From Bacillus sp. JCM 19041 (lineage in GTDB: Bacteria > Bacillota > Bacilli > Bacillales > Bacillaceae_D): 64,000 nucleotides of DNA. The DNA lies in assembly GCA_001310375.1 (NCBI GenBank), contig BAXC01000007.1, positions 1 to 64,000 on the forward strand. The letters are read 5' to 3'. Shown here piece by piece: positions 36,262-46,063 of the stretch. Numbering within the stretch: the first letter of the stretch is position 1; each line of letters begins with the position of its first letter. The position numbers and the translations under genes were made by a program. The notes under the pieces are model-generated. The model was not told the DNA's origin and searched no databases. It worked only from the letters and a program-made list of their open reading frames with translations.

Positions 36262-38679
36262 TTGTACACGGTGAATTTAGCTATCCTAATCCCTTTTATA
36301 GTAGCTCTATTTATTCCCTATTTATATAGAAGGCTCCCAGGCGTGCATACAGGATGGTTTGTCCTGATGGTCCCAGCAGTGCTTTTTGTGTTGTTAGCAA
36401 GCTATATACCGACAGTGGCTGGTGGAGAGACGATTTTGTCTGAACTCCCTTGGATACCGTCGCTCGGAATTAACTTTACCGCATATTTAGATGGTTTAAG
36501 TTTAATCCTTGCCTTGCTGATTACTGGTGTGGGAAGTTTGGTTGTACTTTATTCCATTTATTATTTATCAAAAGAACGAGAATCACTCGGTCATTTTTAT
36601 GTCTATTTACTTATGTTTATGGGCGCAATGCTTGGGGTGGTATTTTCTGATAATTTGATGGTTCTATATTTATTTTGGGAATTGACAAGTATCTCATCTT
36701 TCCTCTTAATTGCTTATTGGTATCATCGACGCCAATCGCGTTACGGTGCACAAAAATCGATGCTGATTACTGTAACTGGTGGAATAGGGATGCTTGCAGG
36801 TTTTATTATGCTGAGCAGTATGACAGGAACATTTAGCATTAGAGAGATTGTTGCTAACATTGGTCAATATACAGACCACACACTCTTTATTCCAGCAATG
36901 CTTTTGATTCTTCTGGGTGCTTTTACAAAGTCTGCTCAATTTCCATTTCATATTTGGTTACCAGATGCGATGGAGGCGCCTACGCCGGTTAGCGCCTATC
37001 TACACTCTGCCACTATGGTTAAGGCGGGTATTTATTTAGTAGCAAGGTTCACCCCTGTCTTTGGAGGTGATGCCGTCTGGTTCTGGGTGGTTAGTATTGT
37101 GGGTCTCGTCACTCTGTTTTGGGGGTCCTTTACAGCAATCAGGCAAACGGACTTGAAAGCATTGCTTGCCTATTCAACGATAAGTCAGCTAGGTTTAATT
37201 ATGAGTTTGCTTGGTATTGGATCGGCAGCGCTCTATTTTGATGTTGCAGATGAGAACTCAGTATACTTCTCTTTGGCCATTTTTGCAGCCATATTCCATT
37301 TAGTAAACCATTCTACTTTCAAAGGTGCACTGTTTATGGTAGTGGGAATTGTCGACCATGAAACAGGAACGCGAGATATTCGTAAATTAGGCGGATTAAT
37401 GACGATAATGCCAATTACATTCACCTTGGCCGTAATTGGCAGTTTTTCCATGGCAGGTCTACCTCCTTTTAATGGCTTTCTGAGTAAGGAAATGTTTTTT
37501 ACGAGTCTTCTCCGTGTTACTGAGCTATCTTTCTTCTCAATTGAGACATGGGGCTTACTGTTCCCTATCATTGCCTGGGTAGCAAGTGTACTTACCTTTG
37601 TTTATTGTATGATCCTTGTATTTAAAACCTTTTTCGGGAAGTATCAACCAGAAAAGCTTGAGAAAGAAGCGCATGAAGCACCAATGGGAATGTTAATCTC
37701 TCCCGTCATTTTAGCTAGTTTAGTTGTGGCATTTTTCTTTTTCCCAAACATTTTAGGTGAATATATACTAGAGCCTGCATATGGAGCGGTTATGCCTACA
37801 TTTGTTGAAGCGAATGTATTTGACCACAGTATCTATGCATGGCATGGATTTAATACCGAGTTAATGATGACACTTGGTGTAGTCGGATTTGGTATTGTTT
37901 TATATCGCCTGTGGCCGAGCTGGAAGGGGATCTATGCAATTTTCCCGGCGAAATTGTCACTCGACAGCCTATATAACAACTCGCTTCTCACTCTTGAAAG
38001 AGGATCAACAAGTATAACGAATCGTTATATGACAGGAAATATGTATCATTATATGGTGTATATTTTTATAACGATTATTGCTGTTGTGACAGCGGTATTT
38101 GCCTACACAGGAGCATTCCTTATTGATACATCAAATGATGCGCCTATAAGCATATACGAGGCATTCATTGCGATTGTAATGGCTGTCACGGCATTATCCA
38201 TCCCATTCGCAAAATCGCGTCTAACAGGGATCTTGTTAAATGGTGTGCTTGGTTATTTGTTAGCTTTATTCTTTGTCTTTTTCCGAGCACCAGACTTAGC
38301 TTTAACACAACTTGTTATTGAAACTGTATCCGCATCATTGTTTTTACTTTGCTTTTACTTCCTACCAGAGTGGGAAAAAGAAAAACGTAGACCAAAAGTT
38401 AAGATGCTCAATGTTTTTATCGCACTTGCAGTTGGATCGCTTGTTACGATGATCGCGTTATCTGTTCAAAGCAATCGATTGTTTGATTCAATCTCTGCAT
38501 TTTATGAGAATGCGTATGAACTTGCAGGGGCACAAAACATTGTTAATGCAATCTTAGGTGATTTCCGTGCTTTCGATACAATGCTTGAAGTAGTTGTTTT
38601 ATTAATTGCCGGGCTAGGTGTTTACGTCCTAATTAAGCTAAAGTCGAACAAAGGGGGGCGTGACGTTGAAGGCGAATGA
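36262..38679 (+). CDS. mrpA: Na+/H+ antiporter subunit MrpA
   Basis: 805 residues, the length of MrpA/ShaA in alkaliphilic Bacillus. The N-terminal two thirds is NuoL-like (proton-conducting), with LLFWELTSISSFLLIAYW, PFHIWLPDAMEAPTPVSAYLHSATMVKAGIYL and FNGFLSKEMF; the C-terminal part (from about 620) corresponds to MbhD/MbhE (FFRAPDLALTQLVIET). It is the largest subunit of the secondary Na+/H+ antiporter that maintains a neutral cytoplasm at high external pH. The TTG start 36262 has the SD AAGGAGGTTG. The frame is intact over 2.4 kb, and its end overlaps mrpB. Confidence 0.96.
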   Translation: MYTVNLAILIPFIVALFIPYLYRRLPGVHTGWFVLMVPAVLFVLLASYIPTVAGGETILSELPWIPSLGINFTAYLDGLSLILALLITGVGSLVVLYSIYYLSKERESLGHFYVYLLMFMGAMLGVVFSDNLMVLYLFWELTSISSFLLIAYWYHRRQSRYGAQKSMLITVTGGIGMLAGFIMLSSMTGTFSIREIVANIGQYTDHTLFIPAMLLILLGAFTKSAQFPFHIWLPDAMEAPTPVSAYLHSATMVKAGIYLVARFTPVFGGDAVWFWVVSIVGLVTLFWGSFTAIRQTDLKALLAYSTISQLGLIMSLLGIGSAALYFDVADENSVYFSLAIFAAIFHLVNHSTFKGALFMVVGIVDHETGTRDIRKLGGLMTIMPITFTLAVIGSFSMAGLPPFNGFLSKEMFFTSLLRVTELSFFSIETWGLLFPIIAWVASVLTFVYCMILVFKTFFGKYQPEKLEKEAHEAPMGMLISPVILASLVVAFFFFPNILGEYILEPAYGAVMPTFVEANVFDHSIYAWHGFNTELMMTLGVVGFGIVLYRLWPSWKGIYAIFPAKLSLDSLYNNSLLTLERGSTSITNRYMTGNMYHYMVYIFITIIAVVTAVFAYTGAFLIDTSNDAPISIYEAFIAIVMAVTALSIPFAKSRLTGILLNGVLGYLLALFFVFFRAPDLALTQLVIETVSASLFLLCFYFLPEWEKEKRRPKVKMLNVFIALAVGSLVTMIALSVQSNRLFDSISAFYENAYELAGAQNIVNAILGDFRAFDTMLEVVVLLIAGLGVYVLIKLKSNKGGRDVEGE

Positions 38680-39088
38680 TGTTATTTTACAGACCGTGTC
38701 AAAAGTAGCTGTATTTATCATATTGACTTACGGCGTCCATTTGTTTCTAGCTGGTCACTACGAGCCAGGCGGGGGTTTTGTTGGTGGTCTTGTGTTAGCT
38801 TCTGCATTTGTGTTGCTGTTGTTGTCTTTTGATAGTGATACGGTAAAAAAAGGAATGCCAATTGATTTTAAAATGCTTGCGGCAACAGGAGCGTTCTTAT
38901 CCGTTGGAACAGGTCTAGCCGCTACTGCATTTGGTGTTCCTTTCTTAAGTCAAACAGAGGTCCATGCAACGTTACCTATTCTAGGTGAAATTCCACTTGC
39001 ATCAGTTGTTTTATTCGAAGCGGGTGTTGCATTTGCGGTTATAGGTACGGTTGTGACAATAATTTTAAGTATAAGTGAGGATGTTTAG
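38666..39088 (+). CDS. mrpB: Na+/H+ antiporter subunit MrpB
   Basis: 140 residues. Four membrane segments with the MnhB signature LAGHYEPGGGFVGGLVLASAF. A structural subunit that joins MrpA to the rest of the complex. I chose the TTG at 38666, 8 nt after AAGGGGGG; a GTG at 38660 is too close. It overlaps the end of mrpA by 14 bp, indicating translational coupling. Confidence 0.93.
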   Translation: MKANDVILQTVSKVAVFIILTYGVHLFLAGHYEPGGGFVGGLVLASAFVLLLLSFDSDTVKKGMPIDFKMLAATGAFLSVGTGLAATAFGVPFLSQTEVHATLPILGEIPLASVVLFEAGVAFAVIGTVVTIILSISEDV

Positions 39089-39091
39089 CTT

Positions 39092-39436
39092 ATGGAAACA
39101 ATGATGTCTGTTCTAGTCGGTATACTTGTGACTGTAGCGACGTATTTAATTCTTTCCAAAAGCTTGCTCCGTGTCATTTTGGGAACGGCAATTATGTCAC
39201 ATGCGGTGCATTTGCTTATTATGATCATGGGCGGCTTTTCGAGAGATTCTAGTGCCCCCTTGCTTGGAGAAGAAGCGGCTTCTTATACAGATGCACTTCC
39301 CCAAGCATTGATATTAACCGCCATTGTAATTAGTTTTGGTGTAACAGCCTTCTTCTTAGTGCTCGCTTATCGCACGTATAAAGAATTAAAAACGGATGAT
39401 CTGACGAAGTTGAAGGGACATGATAATGATGAATAA
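39092..39436 (+). CDS. mrpC: Na+/H+ antiporter subunit MrpC
   Basis: 114 residues, NuoK-like, with three membrane segments (ILVTVATYLILSKSLLRVILG, HAVHLLIMIMGGF, ILTAIVISFGVTAFFLVLAYR). It has the DALPQALILTAIVI motif with conserved acidic residues of MnhC. It overlaps mrpD at the 3' end. Confidence 0.93.
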   Translation: METMMSVLVGILVTVATYLILSKSLLRVILGTAIMSHAVHLLIMIMGGFSRDSSAPLLGEEAASYTDALPQALILTAIVISFGVTAFFLVLAYRTYKELKTDDLTKLKGHDNDE

Positions 39437-40913
39437 TTTGCTTGTATTACCTATGGTCCTTCCTTTGCTTGTAGGAATCATTCTCATCTTCTTACGGCCA
39501 TTCGTTAAGACCCAACGTGTTATTAGCTTTATAACAATGTTGGGCACGTTTGCTATTAGTGTGTATTTATTGGTGATGGTTCAGCAGGGAGGTATTGTTA
39601 CACTTGATTTTGGAGGATGGGCAGCCCCATTTGGTATATCTTTTGTCGGAGATAGTTTCTCGCTTTTACTTGTTGCAACAGCTTATCTAATAACGACAAT
39701 TACTTTGCTTTATGTCTTTTCAACAATTGGAAAAGAGCGGGAGAATATGTTTGTTTACCCATTGATTCATCTTCTTCTCGCTGGTGTAGCTTGTTCTTTT
39801 CTTACTGGTGATTTATTTAACCTTTATGTTGGTTTGAAGTCATGCTTTTAGCATCGTATGCCCTTATTGTTCTTGGTGGAGAAAAAGCACAACTACGTGA
39901 ATCGATTAAGTATGTGTTGGTAAACGTTTTTTCTTCTTTTGTCTTTTTAATAGGTATTGCATATCTGTATGGAGTACTAGGGACGTTAAACTTTGCTCAT
40001 TTATCCATTCGCATTGCAGAAGTTGGTCAACCGCCAATTCTAACAACAATTGCCATTATCTTTTTGCTTGTATTTAGCTTAAAAGCTGGGTTATTGCTTT
40101 ATTTTTGGCTTCCAGGTTCTTATGGAGCGCCGCCAATGGCAATTGCTGCTTTGTTTGGTGCGTTACTCACGAAAGTTGGTATTTATGCGTTGTTTCGTGT
40201 ATTCACACTTTTGTTTTATCATGAGCCGGGCATTACGCATTCATTGTTAGGAATTATGGCGATACTGACTATGGTTGGAGGAAGCATTGGGGCAGTCGCT
40301 TATAATGATTTACGTAAGATCATTGCCTATAATGTCGTAATTGCTGTTGGTTTTATTCTAAGTGGATTAGCAATCTTTAATGCTACTGCAATTGAAGGCG
40401 CTATTTATTATCTAGTCCATGATATGATTGTAAAGGCGTTGCTTTTCTTATTAGTAGGCGCAACGATTTATCTTTCTGGAACAGCGCGGCTTGAACAAAT
40501 GAGCGGGATGATTCGAAATTATCCTCTGCTTGGCTGGCTATTCTTCATAACAATGGTCTCCTTGGCTGGTATTCCGCCATTAAGTGGCTTTATTGGCAAG
40601 GTATATGTAGCTCAAGGTGCAATAGAGGGTAGTGCCTTTGTTTTGCTAGCAACTACACTTATTTCAAGTATCTTTGTGCTTTATTCATTGCTCCGTATCT
40701 TTAGAAATGTATTTTGGGGTGAAACAATTATTAGCAAAGATAGTATGATTCCAATGAAAAAGGAATGATCATCCTTGTGCTTTATTAGCAATTGCAACAT
40801 TAACACTTGGTTTAGGTGTAGAAGGTATTGCTGATGTTGTTGCAGATGCAGCTGCTACACTAATGAACCCGGAAATATATATTGATGCTGTTCTTAATCA
40901 AGGAGGCGTCTAA
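39426..40913 (+). CDS. mrpD: Na+/H+ antiporter subunit MrpD
   Basis: About 496 residues after repair, NuoM/NuoN-like, with 13-14 membrane segments. Motifs are LYVGFEVMLLASYALIVLGG (conserved Glu), SLKAGLLLYFWLPGSYGAPPMAIAALFGALLTKVGIYALFR and PPLSGFIGK. It carries the second proton path of the complex. The frame breaks at three places: about 39833 (GGG to GG), 40763 (GGG to GG) and 40791 (CCC to CC). All repairs restore a continuous frame to the TAA at 40911-40913. ATG 39426 follows AAGGG by 8 nt. Confidence 0.92.
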
Positions 40914-40948
40914 ATGACAATTTTGATTAGAAGAGGAGGTAGCTGGTT

Positions 40949-41431
40949 ATGTTAGGACAGCTCTTGCTCAATATATTAATTGCATTCCTATGGGTGCTTC
41001 TTCAGGATGAAGACAGTTTTCAGTTCTCAACACTTTTTGGTGGGTTTTTAATTGGATTAGGAATCATTTATGTGATGCGTCGATTTTTCTTTAAAGAATT
41101 TTACTTGCGGCGTGTTTACGCAGCTTTTAAGTTGTTACTTATATTCATTAGAGAATTACTTACGTCAAGTGTGTTGATTATCAGACAAATCCTAAGTCCC
41201 AAAATAAATATTACCCCGGGAATTTTCACTTACAAGACTAAGCTTAAAGGAGACTGGGAGATCACTGCATTATCTTTGCTTCTCATGTTAACACCGGGTT
41301 CTGTTGTGATCGAAGTATCCCCTTCTAACGATGTCTTTTATATCCACGCAATGGATATCCCGGACTCAAAGAATGCTGTCCTTCGCGCGATGACGAAATT
41401 TGAGAATGCGATTATGGAGGTGACCCGGTAA
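40949..41431 (+). CDS. mrpE: Na+/H+ antiporter subunit MrpE
   Basis: 160 residues. Two to three N-terminal membrane segments (LLLNILIAFLWVLL, FLIGLGIIYVM) and a cytosolic domain with TALSLLLMLTPGSVVIEVSPSNDVFYIHAM, the MnhE signature. A strong SD (GAGGAGG) precedes the ATG. MrpE is needed for assembly or full activity. Its stop overlaps the mrpF start. Confidence 0.93.
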   Translation: MLGQLLLNILIAFLWVLLQDEDSFQFSTLFGGFLIGLGIIYVMRRFFFKEFYLRRVYAAFKLLLIFIRELLTSSVLIIRQILSPKINITPGIFTYKTKLKGDWEITALSLLLMLTPGSVVIEVSPSNDVFYIHAMDIPDSKNAVLRAMTKFENAIMEVTR

Positions 41432-41715
41432 TGTTTCAAACGATATTAATTACAGCACTTGTATTGTTTGCTCTTGCAATAGGTATTGGTGCATACCGGA
41501 TTATTAAAGGGCCTACCATGCCAGATCGGGTTGTTGCACTCGATATGATTGGTGTAAACCTTATTTCAGTAGCCGCGGTAGTATCCATCATTTTGGATAC
41601 TAGAGCCTTTCTCGAAGTGATTTTGATTGTGGGCATTCTGGCATTTATCGGAACGATCGCTTTCTCCAAGTTTATTGAGAGGGGTGTCATTATTGAGCGC
41701 AAGCGCAACAGGTGA
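41431..41715 (+). CDS. mrpF: Na+/H+ antiporter subunit MrpF
   Basis: 94 residues with three membrane segments. The conserved IKGPTMPDRVVALDMIGVN contains the Asp implicated in ion transfer in MrpF. It starts at the last base of mrpE and overlaps mrpG by 23 bp. Confidence 0.92.
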   Translation: MFQTILITALVLFALAIGIGAYRIIKGPTMPDRVVALDMIGVNLISVAAVVSIILDTRAFLEVILIVGILAFIGTIAFSKFIERGVIIERKRNR

Positions 41716-42079
41716 AACAATTGGAGCTATCTTCATTCTAGCAGGAGCAATAATGGCAGTCGTAAGTGCGGTTGGTGTCATTAGGCTCCCAGATGTATAC
41801 ACTCGTTCACATGCCGGAACAAAAAGTGCGACGCTCGCTGTATTATTAACTTTAACAGGTACATTCGTTTATTTTTGGCTTGCGGATCATTACATTAGTA
41901 TTCGACTTATTCTAGGGATCGTATTTGTGTTTTTGACAGCGCCAGTTGCTGGTCATTTAATTGCCAGAGCTGCATATCGATCAAAAGTACCGTTAACTGA
42001 AACGAGTGTAGAAGATGAGTTGAAAAAAGTATTAAATGAAGAGAATTACAATGATCCATCGAAGACGACGGAGAAATAA
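41693..42079 (+). CDS. mrpG: Na+/H+ antiporter subunit MrpG
   Basis: 128 residues from TTG 41693 (SD GAGAGGGG inside mrpF, 8-nt spacing). PhaG_MnhG_YufB family: ILAGAIMAVVSAVGVIRLPDVYTRSHAGTKSATLAVLL, three membrane segments and a charged C-terminal tail. It is the last gene of the operon, followed by a strong terminator. Confidence 0.92.
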   Translation: MSASATGETIGAIFILAGAIMAVVSAVGVIRLPDVYTRSHAGTKSATLAVLLTLTGTFVYFWLADHYISIRLILGIVFVFLTAPVAGHLIARAAYRSKVPLTETSVEDELKKVLNEENYNDPSKTTEK

Positions 42080-42086
42080 AAAAAGG

Positions 42087-42114
42087 AGAGGACGGCTAAT
42101 GCCGTCCTCTTCTT
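42087..42114. terminator. Terminator after the mrp operon
   Basis: Stem GAGAGGACGGC / GCCGTCCTCTTC with a TAAT loop, between convergent genes. Confidence 0.8.
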
Positions 42115-42937
42115 ATGATCTTTTCCAATAAGGAGTTTGTTCGTAGTGTTGATAAATCAGCTCTTCGTAATCTGTAGAAAGCGGATCGTCGATATAATGC
42201 TCTGGAGCTGATTCAATCTTCTCTGTAGGCACATCAAGAATAACGCTATTATCAAACCAAGTGACTTCCTTAAGAGAATCCATTGTGACCACTACTGGTT
42301 CACGTTTTAAGAATCCGCCAGTATCGATAACGATATATCGAACATGCCAATCGTCTGCCTTATGAATAATGAAATCGATAATTTTACCAACTTCTCCACC
42401 CTTTGCATGGACTTTGCTCCCAATTAATTCATTTAAACTAAATAAATGTACTTGATTTTGTTCGTCTAATTGTTTCTCATCAGCCCCAGTCTTGGCTGCT
42501 TCAAGGGTTTCATCAGGGTTACGTTCTCCTCTTGGAATATAGACTGGTGGGATCAATGGAGCTCCAGTAGTTTGGTTAGTTCCATATGTTGTTGATACAG
42601 GAACCGCTGGTACATTCCAATAAGTTGGCCAACCATAATGATCATTTAATCTTTTTTCATAATCTCGATGGATCGGAGCCTGTTCTTCTGGCTTAGGACT
42701 ATCTTTAATCTGCTTTTTTGTTGCATCAATCGCTATAGAAAGATCTTCTACATCTATATCTGTGAATGCATCTGGACTAAGAAGAACTTTCCCCCCGAAA
42801 AACCAGGTTCGTGTATTACCAACAAAATAACGTAGCATCAATGTATGCGTATCAACATAAAAGTCTTCAAGCAAGCCAAGTTCGCCGTCTGTGGCACGCA
42901 TGGTAAAATTCTCTAGCCTTTTCGCATGAATAAGCAT
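42113..42937 (-). CDS. PRC-barrel domain protein
   Basis: 274 residues with two PRC-barrel modules: residues 5-75 (TDGELGLLEDFYVD...WFFGGKVLLSP) and about 165-255 (LIGSKVHAKGGEVGKIIDFIIHKADDWHVRYIVIDTG). A proline- and charge-rich linker separates them. It has no signal peptide. PRC-barrel proteins of this two-module type are widespread in soil bacteria and are linked to stress or envelope functions, without a settled role. The SD GGAGG precedes the ATG. Confidence 0.8.
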   Translation of the reverse strand: MLIHAKRLENFTMRATDGELGLLEDFYVDTHTLMLRYFVGNTRTWFFGGKVLLSPDAFTDIDVEDLSIAIDATKKQIKDSPKPEEQAPIHRDYEKRLNDHYGWPTYWNVPAVPVSTTYGTNQTTGAPLIPPVYIPRGERNPDETLEAAKTGADEKQLDEQNQVHLFSLNELIGSKVHAKGGEVGKIIDFIIHKADDWHVRYIVIDTGGFLKREPVVVTMDSLKEVTWFDNSVILDVPTEKIESAPEHYIDDPLSTDYEELIYQHYEQTPYWKRS

Positions 42938-43061
42938 ATTGATTCCTCCAAAGAATGTAGTACTTCTCTATAGCCTAAATTGGAAGAAGCAAAACCAATA
43001 AAGCATTAAAAACGAAAATTAACCCATGATTCGTTATAATAGGACAAAAGGAGGTTTCTGT

Positions 43062-43904
43062 ATGAAAATAGCGGTTATCACTGGAGCAAATGCTGGAATG
43101 GGGTTTGCCACATCACTGGTTTTAGCAAATAGCGGAATGCATGTGGTTATGCTTTGCAGAAACAAGGAGCGAGGACAGAAGGCACTCGATCAACTGAATG
43201 CTCGTAAAAAGAATGGCAGTGCGGAACTAATACTATGCGATCTAGCATCATTAGCTGATATTCGCAAGGCCGCAGAGAAGATTCACGATCGCTTCGACCG
43301 CATTGATGTGCTTATTAATAATGCGGGTGTCGTTAGTCCACAAAGACAAGAAACACAAGACGGGTTTGAAATGCAAATTGGTGTAAACCATTTAGGACAT
43401 TTTTTGTTAACAAATTTATTGTTACCAGCATTACGTCAATCTAAAGATGGTCGAATCATTATTGTTTCTTCAGGTGCTCACAAATGGGGACGATTCTACA
43501 TAGAAGATCCTCATCTTCATGAAGGTTATAATGTGATGAAGGGCTATGGTCAATCAAAACTTTGTAATCTCTTATTTGCAAAAGAACTACTTTCACGACT
43601 CAATAACACAAATATATCAGTATTTACACTTCATCCAGGGGCTGTTTCAACCGACTTAGGAGTGGATCGCAAAACTGGGTTTGGTAAAGCGGTTCATAAG
43701 GTTTTCCGACCAATTTTTCAAACGCCACGGGAAGGTGCGGACACTGCCATTTATTTAGCTTTATCAAATAAGGTTACGGATAAACAAGGTCATTATTTTG
43801 TTAATCGCAAAACGGAAAAAACAAGCGAGCGAGCGAAAAGCAATGGTGACGCTTTGAGGCTTTGGAATTGGAGTGAAAAACAAACAAAGCTAAATGTAAC
43901 TTGA
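43062..43904 (+). CDS. Short-chain dehydrogenase/reductase
   Basis: 280 residues. The cofactor motif is TGANAGMGFATSLVLA (TGxxxGxG), followed by CRNKERGQKAL (basic, favouring NADP), NNAGVV, the catalytic Ser in IIIVSSGAHKWG and YGQSKLCNLLFAKEL (catalytic Tyr and Lys). This pattern resembles the retinol-dehydrogenase-like SDR group acting on various carbonyls. ATG 43062 has the SD AAAGGAGGTT. The frame is intact. It is probably monocistronic. Confidence 0.88.
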   Translation: MKIAVITGANAGMGFATSLVLANSGMHVVMLCRNKERGQKALDQLNARKKNGSAELILCDLASLADIRKAAEKIHDRFDRIDVLINNAGVVSPQRQETQDGFEMQIGVNHLGHFLLTNLLLPALRQSKDGRIIIVSSGAHKWGRFYIEDPHLHEGYNVMKGYGQSKLCNLLFAKELLSRLNNTNISVFTLHPGAVSTDLGVDRKTGFGKAVHKVFRPIFQTPREGADTAIYLALSNKVTDKQGHYFVNRKTEKTSERAKSNGDALRLWNWSEKQTKLNVT

Positions 43905-43931
43905 AAGCAGAGAGCATCTGCTTTCTTTTTT
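43903..43931 (+). terminator. Terminator after the SDR gene
   Basis: Stem GAAAGCAGA / TCTGCTTTC followed by TTTTTT. Confidence 0.8.
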
Positions 43932-43987
43932 AGGAACAATTTTAAAAAAGGGGTTAAAATGTAAGAGCAAAAGAAGTACAATAAGTG

Positions 43988-44001
43988 AGAAAGCGTTATC
44001 T
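43988..44001 (+). promoter_or_regulatory. Possible CcpA cre site before the sugar operon
   Basis: AGAAAGCGTTATCT matches the 14-base core TGNAANCGNWNNCW at all fixed positions except the first. It lies 36-49 nt before the first gene of a sugar-related operon, where CcpA binding would repress. Confidence 0.45.
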
Positions 44002-44036
44002 TTATATGTGAGATCGATTTCATAGGAGGGGTTAAA

Positions 44037-45005
44037 TTGAAATTAGGTGTATTTACAGTACTGTTCTCAGAAATGCCTTTTGAAGAGATGCTCGACCATG
44101 TGAAAAGCTTAGGGATAGAAACTGTTGAAATCGGAACAGGAGGTTATCCAGGAACAGCGCATTGTAATCCTGCAGAATTACTTGCAGACGAATCAAAAAT
44201 GAAAGCGTTTAAAAAAGCCGTTGATGATCGTGGGTTAACCATTTCCAGTTTAAGCTGTCACGGGAATGCGTTGTCTCCAGATAAGGATTTTGCAGAAGCA
44301 TGTCATAATACGTTTATAAATACGGTTCAACTTGCGCAGAAATTAGGAGTTCCTACAGTAACAACTTTTTCGGGGACGCCAGGGGCGTATGAAGGAGCGA
44401 AGCAACCAAGTTGGCCTGTAGCAGCATGGCCAAACGAACATGGGGAGATTTTAAAATGGCAATGGGAAGAGAAATTAATTCCTTACTGGAAAGAAATGGC
44501 CGAATTTGCCGATAAGCATAACGTGAAGATTGCACTTGAGTTACATGGAGGTTTTTTAGTTCACTCTCCTGCGACTTTGTTGAAATTACGTGCTGCGTGC
44601 GGTGGAGCAATTGGAGCTAATCTTGATCCAAGTCACTTATGGTGGCAAGGGATTGATCCTGTTGCAGCGATTAAAATTCTAGGTAAAGAAAATGCAATCC
44701 ATTTCTTCCATGCCAAGGATACGTATATTGATCAAGAGAATGTGAACATGCATGGATTACTTGATATGCAGTCTTACGCAAATATGCAAGACCGAGCGTG
44801 GTATTTCCGGTCTGTAGGGTATGGACATGATGTGAAGACATGGGCAGATATCATTAGTGCACTACGTTTAGTTGGCTATGATGGAGCCGTTAGCATCGAA
44901 CATGAAGATGGCTTGATGTCAATTGATGAAGGTTTTCAAAAAGCGATAAATACATTACAACAAGTATTGATAAAAGAAGCAGCACCAGATATGTGGTGGC
45001 TTTAG
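44037..45005 (+). CDS. Sugar phosphate isomerase/epimerase (AP_endonuc_2 TIM barrel)
   Basis: 322 residues, xylose isomerase-like TIM barrel. Metal-binding motifs are VEIGTGGYPG, ALELHGGFLVHSP (Glu), GANLDPSHLWWQG (Asp, His), FFHAKDTYID (His, Asp) and SIEHEDGLMS (Glu). Together with the next two genes it forms an operon typical of cyclitol or keto-sugar catabolism: two isomerase/epimerases around an NAD(P)-dependent oxidoreductase. The TTG start has the SD AGGAGGGG. The substrate is unknown. Confidence 0.87.
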   Translation: MKLGVFTVLFSEMPFEEMLDHVKSLGIETVEIGTGGYPGTAHCNPAELLADESKMKAFKKAVDDRGLTISSLSCHGNALSPDKDFAEACHNTFINTVQLAQKLGVPTVTTFSGTPGAYEGAKQPSWPVAAWPNEHGEILKWQWEEKLIPYWKEMAEFADKHNVKIALELHGGFLVHSPATLLKLRAACGGAIGANLDPSHLWWQGIDPVAAIKILGKENAIHFFHAKDTYIDQENVNMHGLLDMQSYANMQDRAWYFRSVGYGHDVKTWADIISALRLVGYDGAVSIEHEDGLMSIDEGFQKAINTLQQVLIKEAAPDMWWL

Positions 45006-45016
45006 GAGGACAAGAA

Positions 45017-46044
45017 ATGTCAAAAATCAAAGTTGCCGTTATTGGTTGTGGATCTATCGCGATTCATCGTCATGTACCTGAATATGCGGCAAATCTGAAC
45101 GTTGAGTTAGTAGCTTTTTGTGATTTAAACAAAGAGGTTGCACAAAATCTAGCTGATCAATATGGCGTAACGAACGTATTTTCTTCCCATAATGAGTTGC
45201 TTGCGAATGTAGAAGTAGATGCTGTAAGCGTTTGTACACAAAATGTAGACCATGCTCAAGTATCGATTGACGCCGCGAATGCCGGCTGTCATGTATTATG
45301 CGAAAAGCCTATGGCTACCTCAATTGAAGATGCTGAAAAAATGATTGAAGCCTCGAAGTCAAATCAAGTGAAGCTGATGATTGGTCATAACCAACGTCTA
45401 ATGCCACCTCATGTAAAAGCAAAAGAAATTCTTGCTTCTGGAAAGATTGGTAAGCCGCTCACTTTTAAGACAACCTTTGGTCATGGTGGTGCAGATTCTT
45501 GGAGTATTCAAGGGAAGGATACATGGTTCTTGAAGAAAGACAAGGCTTTTGTTGGAGCAATGGGAGATCTAGGCGTACACAAAATTGATCTAATCCGTTG
45601 GCTCTTTGACGACGAGGTAGTAGAAGTCGCTGCATTCGTTGAGACGTTGCATAAGGATTCTGATGTTGATGATAATGCGACTACGTTATTGCGAATGGAG
45701 AATGGAGCCTTAGGTACAATGGCAGCAAGCTGGACTTACTATAAAGGTGAAGACAATACAACAACTATTTATGGAGAGAATGGCGTACTTGAAATTCACG
45801 ATGATCCACATGTACAAGTCATTGTGAAATTATTGATGGTTCAGTTGAGCGTTATTCTGTTGGTGCAATTGCAACAAATGAAGCTGGTGGTCAAGTTGCG
45901 AGTGGTGTAATCGATGAGTTTGTGTCGGCCATTATTGAAGACAGAGAACCATCCATATCTGGAGAAGAAGGAAAGAAATCACTTCGTGTAGTTTTAGCGG
46001 CGTTGCAATCAGCAGAGTCAAAAACATTTGTTTCAGTGAAGTAG
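45017..46044 (+). CDS. Gfo/Idh/MocA-family oxidoreductase
   Basis: About 342 residues after repair. The Rossmann domain (AVIGCGSIAIHRHVPEYA, CEKPMATS, with the catalytic Lys in EKP) is followed by the GFO_IDH_MocA C-terminal domain (FVGAMGDLGVHKIDLIRW). These enzymes oxidise or reduce sugars and cyclitols with NAD(P). The frame breaks at about 45826 (GTGG to GTG); repair gives VQVIVEIIDGSVERYSVG and extends to the stop at 46042. The SD AGGAGG precedes the ATG. Confidence 0.88.
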
Positions 46045-46063
46045 CTCAATTAGGAGGGCTTAA

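Noticed and set aside
36706..37571. Minus-strand frames of 81 and 112 codons inside mrpA
   Set aside because: Antisense to a well-conserved NuoL-like domain.
40914..40955. Short plus-strand frame MTILIRRGGSWLC between mrpD and mrpE
   Set aside because: Its codons simply contain the SD of mrpE and no SD of its own; more likely spacer.
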